Assembly: GCA_017620375.1 (NCBI GenBank) | Contig: JAFZQN010000104.1 | Location: 1-53,176, forward strand | Direction of reading: 5' to 3' | Source: Lachnospiraceae bacterium | GTDB lineage: Bacteria > Bacillota > Clostridia > Lachnospirales > Lachnospiraceae | DNA: 53,176 bases | Shown here: piece by piece, positions 24,607-33,263 of the stretch | Numbering within the stretch: position 1 is the stretch's first letter | How the letters are laid out: every line of letters begins with the position of its first letter | The notes under the pieces: generated by a model | What the model was told of the DNA's origin: nothing | Database searches by the model: none | The model's input: the letters and a program-made list of their open reading frames with translations, nothing else | Translations under genes and position numbers: made by a program

Positions 24607-25629
24607 ATGAAAAGGGTTAAAACATTATTACTCGTTGCAACACTTGTACTGAGCATGGTTGTATGTGCAGCATGTTCAAAAGACTCGGGCGGAAGCTCTG
24701 ACAAGGGTGGAAGTTCAAACACAGGTACCACAAATTCAACAAATACTTCTAACAGCAAGATCAAGATCGGCGTTGTTAACAACCCCCCTTCAGAGTCCGG
24801 TTATCGTGAAGCTAACGTAAAGGACATGGAGACAGTTTTCTCTGAGGCAAACGGATATGATCTTAAGACCTTCTACAGCCAGAAGAATGATGATCAGCTT
24901 CAGGCAGCACAGGGCTTTATCACAGAGGGTGTTGATTACCTTCTTGTATCTGCAGCTGAGACAACAGGTTGGGATGATGTTTTAAAGAATGCTAAGGAAG
25001 CAGGCGTTAAGGTATTTATTTTCGACCGTATGCTTAATGTTGATGAAAGCCTTTACGAAGCAGCAGTTGTTTCTGATATGGCTATCGAAGGCGATACAGC
25101 AGTTAAGTGGTTATTAGACCAGAATCTTCCTGTATACAATGTAATCCATATTCAGGGTGCTATGGGTTCCGACGCTCAGATCGGACGTACAGGTGCTCTT
25201 GATGCTCAGTTTGCATCAGGCAAGATGAATAAGGTTGTTCAGCAGACCGCTACATGGGATGAAGCAGAAGCTAAGAAGATCGTTGAATCAGTTATCAACA
25301 GCAAGGCTGATTTCAATGTAATATATGCAGAGAATGACGGTATGGCAAAGGGTGCTGTAGCAGCACTCGATGAAAACGGTATCACTCACGGCGTTGACGG
25401 TAAGGTTATAGTTATGGGCTTTGACTGCAACAGATGGGCTCTTAGAGAACTTCTTGCAGGAAAGTGGAACTATGACGGACAGTGCAGTCCTTTCCAGGCT
25501 CAGGTTATCAGCGATATAATCCAGGGCAAGAGAACTGTTACTGACAAGATCATCTATAGCGTAGAAAAAGGATTTGACGCTAAGACTCTTACCCAGAGTG
25601 ACATCGATACCTATGGTTTAGGTGATTAA
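24607..25629 (+). CDS. ABC transporter sugar-binding lipoprotein
   Basis: 340 aa. Signal peptide with lipobox VCAAC (residues about 18-22), then a Ser/Gly/Thr-rich linker of about 25 residues. The periplasmic-binding-4 fold follows: KIGVVNNPPSESGYREANVK, then DYLLVSAAETTGWDDVLKNA and YAENDGMAKGAVAAL. GAAGGAGG precedes the ATG. As first gene of the importer operon, before an attenuator, it should be made in excess over the other subunits. Sugar unknown; the rest of the system is of the YtfQRT-YjfF class. Confidence 0.92.
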   Translation: MKRVKTLLLVATLVLSMVVCAACSKDSGGSSDKGGSSNTGTTNSTNTSNSKIKIGVVNNPPSESGYREANVKDMETVFSEANGYDLKTFYSQKNDDQLQAAQGFITEGVDYLLVSAAETTGWDDVLKNAKEAGVKVFIFDRMLNVDESLYEAAVVSDMAIEGDTAVKWLLDQNLPVYNVIHIQGAMGSDAQIGRTGALDAQFASGKMNKVVQQTATWDEAEAKKIVESVINSKADFNVIYAENDGMAKGAVAALDENGITHGVDGKVIVMGFDCNRWALRELLAGKWNYDGQCSPFQAQVISDIIQGKRTVTDKIIYSVEKGFDAKTLTQSDIDTYGLGD

Positions 25630-25647
25630 TATTTGATTATGCAGATG

Positions 25648-25690
25648 GCGCAGCTGGGCTGGTTATAACAGTCCAACTGCGCTTTTTATA
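25648..25690 (+). terminator. Attenuator-type hairpin between binding protein and ATPase genes
   Basis: GCGCAG/CTGCGC, TGG/CCA and CTG/CAG helices (25648-25661 with 25669-25682, loop GTTATAA; one C-A mismatch and one G-U pair) are followed by TTTTTATA. It is in the 108-bp gap after the binding-protein gene, so partial termination would give more binding protein than membrane subunits. Confidence 0.8.
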
Positions 25691-25737
25691 TCACGTGTCG
25701 ACCGGGAAATGGTTGACTAATACTAGGAGGAAAAGGT

Positions 25738-27237
25738 ATGGATGGCAAGGTTCTGCTTACCATGCGTCATATAAAGAAAGAATTTCCGGGCGTACTTGCA
25801 CTTAATAATGTAGATTTCACCTTAAGAAAAGGCGAGATCCATGCCCTTATGGGTGAAAACGGTGCAGGAAAATCAACTTTGATAAAAATCCTTACCGGCG
25901 TATATCAGATGGACGACGGTGAAGTAACTATAGACGATAACAAAGTTTTCATACATTCCCCTCAGGATGCCCAGAACAGCGGTATCAGTACTGTGTACCA
26001 GGAGATAACTCTGTGTCCTAATCTGACTGTGGCTGAAAATATGTATATAGGCCGTGAAGACAGTGCATGGATCAGGCGCAGGGAATACGAGAGAAGAGCT
26101 GACGAGATACTTACAAAGCTCGAGATTCCTGCCAGAAGTACACAGCAGCTGGGACGCTGTTCGCTGGCTATCCAGCAAATGGTGGCCATAGCACGTGCGG
26201 TGGATATGAAATGTAAGGTATTGATCCTTGATGAGCCTACTTCATCACTTGATGACAAAGAAGTAAATATGCTTTTTAAGCTTATGAGAGATCTTAAGGC
26301 ACAGGGAGTAGGCATCATATTCGTTACCCATTTCTTAGAGCAGGTATATGAGGTAAGTGACCGTATAACGGTACTGAGGAACGGTGAGTTAGTCGGAGAA
26401 TATCGTACCGAAGAACTGCCTCAGGTACAGCTTGTATCCAAGATGATCGGTAAAGATCTTGATGAACTTAGTTCCCTTAAAGAAAACACTGACAGTGAAA
26501 AAGAAGAGGGTGAAGTATTTTATGAAGCCTCGACACTGTCAAGTACTCAGACACATCCTTTTAATTTCAAGATACGTAAGGGTGAAGTTAACGGATTTAC
26601 CGGCCTGCTCGGTTCGGGACGAAGTGAGAGCGTAAGAGCCATATTCGGAGCGGACAGAATAACAGGCGGTATCGTGCACATAAAGGGTAAGCCTGCAAAG
26701 ATCACGAAACCTATAGATGCAATGAAACATGGTATAGGCTATCTTGCGGAAGACAGAAAACGTGACGGTATCATAGCTGAGCTTTCCGTAAGAGAAAATA
26801 TCATACTTGCATTGCAGGTAATGAACGGATTCTTTAAGCCCATAAGCAGGAGTGAATCGGAAGCTTTTGCTGATGAATATATCAAGGTATTACAGATAAA
26901 GACCGCAAACCGTGAAACTCCGGTAGGGTCACTTAGCGGCGGTAATCAGCAGAAGGTAATACTTGCGAGATGGCTCTTAACTCATCCTGATTATCTGATC
27001 CTTGATGAACCGACCCGTGGTATCGATGTCGGTACAAAACTGGAGATACAGAAGCTTGTACTTAAACTTGCCGAAGAAGGTGTAAGTGTTACTTTTATAT
27101 CTTCGGAAGTAGAAGAGATGTTACGTACATGCAGCCGTCTTATCGTCATGCGTGACAGGCATATAGTCGGAGAACTGAAGGGTGATGACCTTAATCAGGC
27201 AGAGGTAATGAAAACTATAGCGGGAGGCAAAGCATAA
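25738..27237 (+). CDS. Sugar ABC transporter ATP-binding protein (two-domain, RbsA/MglA/YtfR type)
   Basis: 499 aa with two ABC domains. The first has Walker A GENGAGKST (about 39-47), the signature-like CSLAIQQMVAIARA and Walker B LILDEPTSSLDD. The second has a degenerate Walker A GLLGSGRSE, as is usual in this family, the signature SLSGGNQQKVILAR and LILDEPTRGIDVG. The start follows TAGGAGG. It is two bases from the permease gene. Energises uptake of a monosaccharide or furanose; the specificity lies in the binding protein. Confidence 0.95.
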   Translation: MDGKVLLTMRHIKKEFPGVLALNNVDFTLRKGEIHALMGENGAGKSTLIKILTGVYQMDDGEVTIDDNKVFIHSPQDAQNSGISTVYQEITLCPNLTVAENMYIGREDSAWIRRREYERRADEILTKLEIPARSTQQLGRCSLAIQQMVAIARAVDMKCKVLILDEPTSSLDDKEVNMLFKLMRDLKAQGVGIIFVTHFLEQVYEVSDRITVLRNGELVGEYRTEELPQVQLVSKMIGKDLDELSSLKENTDSEKEEGEVFYEASTLSSTQTHPFNFKIRKGEVNGFTGLLGSGRSESVRAIFGADRITGGIVHIKGKPAKITKPIDAMKHGIGYLAEDRKRDGIIAELSVRENIILALQVMNGFFKPISRSESEAFADEYIKVLQIKTANRETPVGSLSGGNQQKVILARWLLTHPDYLILDEPTRGIDVGTKLEIQKLVLKLAEEGVSVTFISSEVEEMLRTCSRLIVMRDRHIVGELKGDDLNQAEVMKTIAGGKA

Positions 27238-27239
27238 AT

Positions 27240-28319
27240 ATGAAAAAGAGTTTTAAAAATATATTTAGCAACGGTCTCGGACAGCTTACGATCCCTATTA
27301 TAGCCATCATAATACTAGTAGTGTTTAACCTTTTCAGAGACCCATCATTTTTCAGTATCGAGATCACACAGAACAACGAAGGAAACAATGTATTTTCAGG
27401 TAACCTCATAAGTATCATAAACGGTGCAAGCGAACTTGCGATACTTGCCATGGGTATGACGTTGGTTACAGCAGCCTGCGGCGGACAGGATATCAGTGTA
27501 GGCGCAGCTGCCGCTATAGCCGGAAGTGCATTCGTTAAGGTATTAAAAGCGGGTGAGACCATATCCGGCGGAAGAGTTATACTTGCTTTTCTTTTCGCAT
27601 GTATCGTAGCTATGTGCTTCGGGGCATTTAACGGTACGTTGGTAGCTGTATTTAAGATACAGCCCATGATAGCGACACTGATCCTTTATACATGCGGACG
27701 TTCGATAGCTTATTGGATCAACGGCGGTGCCACACCCACATTCAGCAGTTCGATAGTAACTGCCATAGGCGGATTTATCCCCGGTGTACCGATACCGACG
27801 CCTGTTTTGATAGTTTTAGCTGTCGCGGTTATATTTAAGCTTGTATTTCATTTTACGTCATTGGAATTATTGACACAGTCGGTTGGTATCAACGGAAGTG
27901 CAGCAAGACTTAACGGTATCAATTCGACATTAATAAAATTGCTTTCGTTTATAATACTTGGATTGTGTGTAGCGACAGCAGGCTGTATCGGAGTAAGCCG
28001 TCTGGGACTGATCAACCATGAAACACTCTTGGTCGATATCGAGATGGATACGATCCTGGCAGTTGCTATAGGCGGTAACAATCTCGGAGGCGGAAAGTTT
28101 AAGGTGGGTGGAAGTATCATAGGTGCATATGTTATCCAGACACTTACCATTACGTTATATGCAATGAAAGTATCATCGACAGATGTCAAAGCCTACAAGG
28201 CAATCGTCATAATTCTCCTGGTGGTCATCGGTTCTCCTGTTGTAAAGGCAAGGTTTGGTAAGTTTATGACAAAACTTCGTGCAAAAAAAACAAACGCTTG
28301 CGTGAAAGGAGCTGAGTAA
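27240..28319 (+). CDS. Sugar ABC transporter permease, YtfT-like
   Basis: 359 aa polytopic permease of the BPD_transp_2 family, with about 8-10 helices. The loop motif MTLVTAACGGQDISVGAAA carries the family signature, and AVAIGGNNLGGGKFKVGGSI marks the second half. Followed 2 bp later by a second permease of the same family, the two-permease layout of the ytfQRT-yjfF galactofuranose importer. GGGAGG precedes the ATG. Confidence 0.94.
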   Translation: MKKSFKNIFSNGLGQLTIPIIAIIILVVFNLFRDPSFFSIEITQNNEGNNVFSGNLISIINGASELAILAMGMTLVTAACGGQDISVGAAAAIAGSAFVKVLKAGETISGGRVILAFLFACIVAMCFGAFNGTLVAVFKIQPMIATLILYTCGRSIAYWINGGATPTFSSSIVTAIGGFIPGVPIPTPVLIVLAVAVIFKLVFHFTSLELLTQSVGINGSAARLNGINSTLIKLLSFIILGLCVATAGCIGVSRLGLINHETLLVDIEMDTILAVAIGGNNLGGGKFKVGGSIIGAYVIQTLTITLYAMKVSSTDVKAYKAIVIILLVVIGSPVVKARFGKFMTKLRAKKTNACVKGAE

Positions 28320-28321
28320 GT

Positions 28322-29362
28322 ATGAGAAAGAATTTAATAAAAAGGGAGCCCTTTTCTGATACCCAGCTCCTGATGACCATCACTATCGGTATCTTCGTTA
28401 TCATGTATCTGTCAGCTATGGGATTTTTGGGAGGCGGTTTCTTACATTTTCAGCAGATATGTGATATGCTGAATGATAATGCGAGTCTGATCATCGTATC
28501 ATGCGGCCTGACCATAGTCATGATAGGCGGAGGTATTGATATCAGTGTCGGTGCTGTAACTTCACTTGTAGTAATGAGCTGTGTACTGTATCTCAATAAT
28601 GACGGAAATATCATAGTATCGATATTACTGGCTTTAGGTATCGGTCTTGCATTCGGCCTGGTACACGGATTCCTTATAAGTTATCTGGAGATACAGCCGT
28701 TCATCGTTACACTGGCAGGTATGTTCTTTGCCAGAGGTATGACAACGATACTTTCCAATAATCCTCAAAAAGTATCACATGAAAGCTTCGCCAAATTACG
28801 CAGTATAAAGATTGAGATCCCCTGGCTCGGATATACAGCAAATAACGGAAATCTTATCACTGCTAAAATGGAGCTTGGTGTAGTTATAGCTTTTGTCTGC
28901 CTGATAGCTATATTTATCTTACTAAAATATGTGCGTCTCGGCCGCTGCTTCTATGCAATGGGCGGTAATCAGCAAAGTGCACTCATGCTAGGTATCAATG
29001 TTAAGAGAACGCGTTTCTTAACATATGTGATAAGCGGACTCTTAAGCGGTATCTCAGGATTTGTATTCATGATGCATACCGGTGCCGGCAATTCCACCAA
29101 CGCTTTAGGTATGGAAATGAACGCCATAGCAGCATCCATCATAGGCGGTACACTTCTTACAGGTGGTGTAGGTAATGTGGCCGGTACTTTCTTTGGTGTA
29201 ATGACACTGACTACGATCAAGAAGATAGTTGTATCAAGCGGATTAAACGATCCCTGGTGGCAGGATATCACCAACGGCGGAATGCTCTGTTTCTTTATAC
29301 TTCTGCAGAGTATCGTACTTAGCAGGAGAAACAGAAATAAAAAGGCAAAGGTTAAAGTTTGA
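28322..29362 (+). CDS. Sugar ABC transporter permease, YjfF-like
   Basis: 346 aa, paralogous to the preceding permease. It has GLTIVMIGGGIDISVGAVTS in the first half and AIAASIIGGTLLTGGVGNVAGT in the second. N-terminal helix at about residues 18-38 and several further helices. Two permeases encoded next to each other probably form a heterodimer. The operon ends at the terminator at 29372-29410. Confidence 0.94.
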   Translation: MRKNLIKREPFSDTQLLMTITIGIFVIMYLSAMGFLGGGFLHFQQICDMLNDNASLIIVSCGLTIVMIGGGIDISVGAVTSLVVMSCVLYLNNDGNIIVSILLALGIGLAFGLVHGFLISYLEIQPFIVTLAGMFFARGMTTILSNNPQKVSHESFAKLRSIKIEIPWLGYTANNGNLITAKMELGVVIAFVCLIAIFILLKYVRLGRCFYAMGGNQQSALMLGINVKRTRFLTYVISGLLSGISGFVFMMHTGAGNSTNALGMEMNAIAASIIGGTLLTGGVGNVAGTFFGVMTLTTIKKIVVSSGLNDPWWQDITNGGMLCFFILLQSIVLSRRNRNKKAKVKV

Positions 29363-29371
29363 TATTGATAA

Positions 29372-29410
29372 AAAAGTCCAAGGTTTTAGAGCCTTGGACT
29401 TTTCTTTTTG
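29372..29410 (+). terminator. Intrinsic terminator of the sugar importer operon
   Basis: AAAAGTCCAAGG (29372-29383) pairs with CCTTGGACTTTT (29392-29403) around TTTTAGAG, followed by CTTTTT. A strong terminator. Confidence 0.93.
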
Positions 29411-29509
29411 CCGATCGGTAGTTTCAATTTAAGGTTAAAAGATATATAATGCATTTATGATAAAACTGTGTTAGAATAGAAAAGTAGTTTTAGAAAACCG
29501 GAGGTCTGT

Positions 29510-30052
29510 ATGGATATCATACAAGGGAAAAATTTTAAATATGAAAATACCTGTGTTACGATAGGTAAGTTTGACGGTATCCATATCGGACACAGGAAGA
29601 TACTGGATAAGGTCTTGGAGCTCTGTAAGGTTAACGGATATAAGAGTACCGTTTTTACTTTTGATTTTGATTACTTCAGTAACGAAACCGGAAAAAGACT
29701 TAACAGTAAAACAGAAAAGAGAGAACTGCTTAAAGGATTAGGTATCGATCTGCTCATCGATTATCCTTTTGACAGCGAAACTAAGAATCTGTCTCCGGAA
29801 GAGTTTGTTAAATTAGTTTTGATCGGTAAGTTAGGGATCAAAGCTATAGTGGTCGGAGATAATTTCCGTTTCGGAAAAGGAGCTGTAGGCGATATAAATA
29901 CTTTAACGACTCTGGGAAAAGAGTACAGCTTTGAAGTATATGTTATACCTATGGTGGAGTATGCCGGAGATGTGGTCAGCAGTTCACGTATCAGAGAAGA
30001 ACTGAGTGTGGGACATATTGATGAAGCTATGAAAATGTTATGTTCAAAGTGA
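29510..30052 (+). CDS. ribF: RibF-like FAD synthetase domain protein, riboflavin kinase domain absent
   Basis: 180 aa. It has the complete nucleotidyltransferase half of RibF: TIGKFDGIHIGHRKIL (GxFDGxHxGH motif), NFRFGKGAVGD and SSSRIREELSVG. Usual RibF is about 310 aa with a C-terminal riboflavin kinase domain that is missing here. The gap to the next gene is only 177 bp, too short to hold that domain, so it is a real single-domain form and not a frameshift. It would make FAD from FMN; the kinase must be elsewhere. Starts after CCGGAGG. It follows truB in the classical order. Confidence 0.9.
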   Translation: MDIIQGKNFKYENTCVTIGKFDGIHIGHRKILDKVLELCKVNGYKSTVFTFDFDYFSNETGKRLNSKTEKRELLKGLGIDLLIDYPFDSETKNLSPEEFVKLVLIGKLGIKAIVVGDNFRFGKGAVGDINTLTTLGKEYSFEVYVIPMVEYAGDVVSSSRIREELSVGHIDEAMKMLCSK

Positions 30053-30104
30053 GGATATAACCAGACCCGTAGCTCCAAATGAAGGGTTAAACGTTTTAGT
30101 AAAT

Positions 30105-30133
30105 TTGACATATTTCCTTATGTGTGATACTAT
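30105..30133 (+). promoter_or_regulatory. Promoter of the LRR surface protein
   Basis: Consensus TTGACA at 30105-30110, 17-bp spacer, TACTAT at 30128-30133. The leader is about 90 nt to ATG 30230, which has GGGGAGG. No strong hairpin seen in the leader. Confidence 0.8.
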
Positions 30134-30229
30134 TAAAACGTTATATTTTCATAAACGTATATTAGGGAGAAGAAGATTACTTTATTTGAGCTGTAGTTTT
30201 TGGCTTAATTAAGGGGAGGAAAAACAAAA

Positions 30230-32995
30230 ATGAAAAAGAGTAATGTTTTAAAGGTCATAGTCTGCCTTGCAGCTATGATCTTTGGCTGTATTTTTATGGC
30301 CGAAAACCGGGCTGATATCGCAAAAGCTGCTGAATACGAAGATATCAAGCCTGTAGCTATTAATTCAAGTACGTTCCCTGATCCTAACTTCAGAGCCTAC
30401 GTATCCGGAGAATTTGACAGGGACAAGGACGGCACACTTAGCCGTGACGAGATCATATATGCAAGAAATATCTGGGCTGACGGTCTTGGCATCAAATCTT
30501 TAAAGGGTATAGAATACCTTGTTGAATTACGTGGATTATATGCTTCTCATAACGAGCTTACCGAGCTTGACTTAAGCGGTAATCAGGAGATCACCGGAGT
30601 ATGGGTTGCATATAATAACTTCACATCTCTTGATTTTTCATCAACTCCGACACTGGAGTGGGTATATTGTTTTTATTGTCCTTATCTGACTAACCTCGAT
30701 GTTACGGGTAACCCCGAAATGTCTTATATCGAGTGTAATTCAAGTCCTGTAGGAAAACTTGATCTGAGCAAGAATCCCAAGTTAGAGCATCTGATGTGCG
30801 GTGACTGCGATATGTATGAACTTGATCTAAGTCACAACCCAAATATGCAGCATCTTGATGCATTCAGAAATCATTTTAAGAAACTTGATGTAACATGCTG
30901 TCCTTTGATGAAGCGTCTTGATATCTGGGATAATCCGGGACTCGGAAGTATTGATGTAAGTAAATGTCCGGGACTTCAGTATTATAATTGTTCAAACAAT
31001 GACGTTATAAAGATGGACGTAAGCCATAACCCCGAGCTTACCAAACTTATATGCAGTTACAACGAGGAATTAGAGGGTGTAGACGTTTCACATAATCCTA
31101 AGCTTGTATATCTTGACTGCGCTTACTGTTTTATAGACAAACTTGATATTTCAAACAATCCCAACCTTCAGTTTTTACAGGTATTTATCAATGACTTTAC
31201 CGAGCTTAATATCGGTAACAACCAGTTCCTTATAAAAACTTACAATGAAGGTGTTAAGGTTAAAGAGAACCCCGCTGTCTGTGGGCAGGCTCATTCCTGG
31301 ACTATAGACCTCGGTGGAGATACATCTACAGGCGGAGACAATATATATTTCATGGTTGTAGATGATAAGGTTACTCTTAAGTTTGATAAGACAAAAGATG
31401 TAGTAGTATCACATCCTGTAATGAATCTCGATGGCATTGATACATCCAAGCTTATAACCAGAGAAGCAGTAGTAGAGACTCTGTATGAGATGGCAGGAAA
31501 GCCTTCTGTCAGTGGATTAAAATCCAGATTTACCGATGTGGTACCCGAAACATCATATTATAATGCTTTACTTTGGGGCGAAAAAAATGCCGTATGCAAG
31601 GGCTATCCCAATTTCATCGATGATACCTTCGGCGTAGGCGAATATATCGATACTCAGGATATGCTGTATATGGTCATGAGTTTTGTTGAGTATGTCGGAT
31701 ATCGTCGTGAGATCGATTTCGGCCGAAGTGATGAATTCATAGATTATTATGATGTTGATCCGGCCCGCTGGGAGGCAGTATGCTGGGCAGCAACATGGCG
31801 TATATTCATGGGCAAGGGTGATCCTAACGCACCCAAATCCGAAAAGAAGATAGAGCCTTATGGCCCTGTTACAAAACAGGAATTTGTAAATGTTATCAAT
31901 AATACCTATGATGTTAATAAGGTAAATAAAGTTGCTTATATTAATTCCAACGGAACCATAAGCTTTAAGGCCGGCGATCCTATGACAGGTGTCATCTATG
32001 AAGGCACCACCGGAGGAAGCACAGGTGGTTCAACAGGCGGAAGTACCGGTGGCAGTACAGGTGGTACAACAGGCGGTAGTGTAAGCGGCGGCAACACCGG
32101 AGGAAGTACCGGAGGAAGCACAGGTGGTTCTACAGGCGGCAGTACAGGTGGTTCGACAGGCGGTAGTGTAAGCGGCGGCACCGGAGGAAGCACAGGCGGT
32201 AGTACAGGTGGTTCTACAGGCGGAAATGTAAGCGGCGGCAGTACCGGAGGAAGCACAGGCGGCAGTACAGGTGGTTCTACAGGCGGAAATGTAAGCGGCA
32301 GCACCGGAGGAAGCACAGGCGGCAGTACAGGTGGTTCGACAGGTGGTAGTGTAAGCGGTGGCACCACAGGAACAGGTACAGGTTCGGATACCTCAAACGG
32401 TCCTAAAGTAGGCGACATCATCTTTGATATTGCAAGTAACGCAAACTACCAGATTACCTCATTCAGCAGCAAGAAGCATAACGTTGAATATATATCATAC
32501 TTAGGAAAATCAGATACAGTAACCGTACCTTCAACCATTACGGTAAAGGGGGTTACTTACAAAGTTACGACACTTTCTTCATCAGCATTTAAGAAGAATA
32601 CTAAGATTACATCGATCACTCTCGGTGATAACCTGACCAAGATCGGTAAGGGTTCGTTTGCAGGATGTACCAAGTTAAAGAAAGTCATACTGGGAAAATC
32701 CATTACGACTATCGGTGAAAGTGCATTTAAGAAATGTAAATCACTTGAATCGATCACCATACCTGAGAAAGTTAAATACATCAGAAAGACCATATTTAAC
32801 GGATGTAAAAAGCTTAAAAAACTGGTTATACGTACCAAGCTTTTAACAAGCAAGACTGTATCCAAGGGTGCGTTTAAGAATGTACCTGCCACATGTAAAG
32901 TAAGTGTCAGTGCTGATAAGCTGAAAGCATACCAGACACTTCTGACATCCAAGGGCCTTTCATCAAAGATCACACTTTCAGCATTTAAGAAGTAA
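30230..32995 (+). CDS. Large LRR surface protein with EF-hand, SLH-like region and BspA-type LRR_5
   Basis: 921 aa, secreted (signal peptide to about residue 33, AKAAE). Residues 63-74 form a canonical calcium EF-hand loop (DRDKDGTLSRDE). Leucine-rich repeats with LDLSxNP units run from about 85 to 345. Residues about 405-580 resemble S-layer homology modules (ITREAVVETLYEMAGKPSV, YYNALLWGEKNAVCKGY). A Gly/Ser/Thr low-complexity linker follows at about 593-718. The C-terminus (about 740-880) holds BspA-like LRR_5 repeats such as ITSITLGDNLTKIGKGSFAG. An adhesin or wall-attached scaffold is likely; the SLH reading is tentative. Confidence 0.88.
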   Translation: MKKSNVLKVIVCLAAMIFGCIFMAENRADIAKAAEYEDIKPVAINSSTFPDPNFRAYVSGEFDRDKDGTLSRDEIIYARNIWADGLGIKSLKGIEYLVELRGLYASHNELTELDLSGNQEITGVWVAYNNFTSLDFSSTPTLEWVYCFYCPYLTNLDVTGNPEMSYIECNSSPVGKLDLSKNPKLEHLMCGDCDMYELDLSHNPNMQHLDAFRNHFKKLDVTCCPLMKRLDIWDNPGLGSIDVSKCPGLQYYNCSNNDVIKMDVSHNPELTKLICSYNEELEGVDVSHNPKLVYLDCAYCFIDKLDISNNPNLQFLQVFINDFTELNIGNNQFLIKTYNEGVKVKENPAVCGQAHSWTIDLGGDTSTGGDNIYFMVVDDKVTLKFDKTKDVVVSHPVMNLDGIDTSKLITREAVVETLYEMAGKPSVSGLKSRFTDVVPETSYYNALLWGEKNAVCKGYPNFIDDTFGVGEYIDTQDMLYMVMSFVEYVGYRREIDFGRSDEFIDYYDVDPARWEAVCWAATWRIFMGKGDPNAPKSEKKIEPYGPVTKQEFVNVINNTYDVNKVNKVAYINSNGTISFKAGDPMTGVIYEGTTGGSTGGSTGGSTGGSTGGTTGGSVSGGNTGGSTGGSTGGSTGGSTGGSTGGSVSGGTGGSTGGSTGGSTGGNVSGGSTGGSTGGSTGGSTGGNVSGSTGGSTGGSTGGSTGGSVSGGTTGTGTGSDTSNGPKVGDIIFDIASNANYQITSFSSKKHNVEYISYLGKSDTVTVPSTITVKGVTYKVTTLSSSAFKKNTKITSITLGDNLTKIGKGSFAGCTKLKKVILGKSITTIGESAFKKCKSLESITIPEKVKYIRKTIFNGCKKLKKLVIRTKLLTSKTVSKGAFKNVPATCKVSVSADKLKAYQTLLTSKGLSSKITLSAFKK
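32006..32370 (+). repeat. Short tandem repeats encoding GGSTGGSTGG/VSGG
   Basis: About 360 bp of 9- and 12-bp units (GGCAGTACAGGT, GGTTCTACAGGC and variants) with interspersed VSGG blocks, encoding the linker of the LRR protein. All units are multiples of three, so expansions would keep frame. The opposite strand is fully open in one frame (proline-rich) only because of the repeat. Confidence 0.9.
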
Positions 32996-33041
32996 TAACA
33001 TATTTATTCAATATATTACTGTTTTATTGTATTGATAATAC

Positions 33042-33096
33042 AAAACCTTCTGTGATAACATATCATCATAAAGATATTTCACAGGAGGTTTTAATT
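33042..33096 (+). terminator. Terminator hairpin that overlaps a ribosome binding site
   Basis: AAAACCTTCTGTGA (33042-33055) pairs with TCACAGGAGGTTTT (33079-33092), 14 bp with one G-U pair, and TTAATTATG follows. It ends the LRR gene transcript as a rho-independent terminator. Its 3-prime arm contains AGGAGG, the ribosome binding site of the small ORF at 33097. An adjacent TTGTATT/AATACAA repeat at 33027-33043 could compete with it. Confidence 0.65.
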
Positions 33097-33225
33097 ATGG
33101 GTGACAGATTAAAGGTGCTTATACTTAACGACATGGTATTCCTTATGAAGAGTATAGCTGCCGGAAAAGAGAATATAGGTCTGCCCGATACTGAACAGCG
33201 TGTATGGACAAATTTCACTAGATAG
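33097..33225 (+). CDS. 42-residue hypothetical protein with hairpin-buried ribosome binding site
   Basis: ATG 33097 to TAG 33225, encoding MGDRLKVLILNDMVFLMKSI and about 22 further residues, with CAGGAGGTTTT 7 nt upstream. The site is base-paired in the preceding hairpin, so translation would be low unless the hairpin opens. No family recognised. The frame is short, and the hairpin may simply be the LRR gene terminator, so expression is uncertain. Confidence 0.4.
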   Translation: MGDRLKVLILNDMVFLMKSIAAGKENIGLPDTEQRVWTNFTR

Positions 33226-33263
33226 TGTAAAATCTTACCGATGAATGATCGGGAGAGATAAAG

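Noticed and set aside
30053-30229. Missing riboflavin kinase domain of RibF restored by a frameshift
   Set aside because: Only 177 bp remain before the LRR gene, which include its promoter. The residues readable there do not resemble the kinase domain.
32006-32370. Possible CRISPR array
   Set aside because: The units are contiguous 9-12 bp coding repeats without unique spacers.
31996-32421. Open proline-rich frame of about 140 codons opposite the LRR linker
   Set aside because: It exists only because the Gly/Ser/Thr repeat of the coding strand lacks stop codons in that frame. No ribosome binding site or codon pattern supports it.
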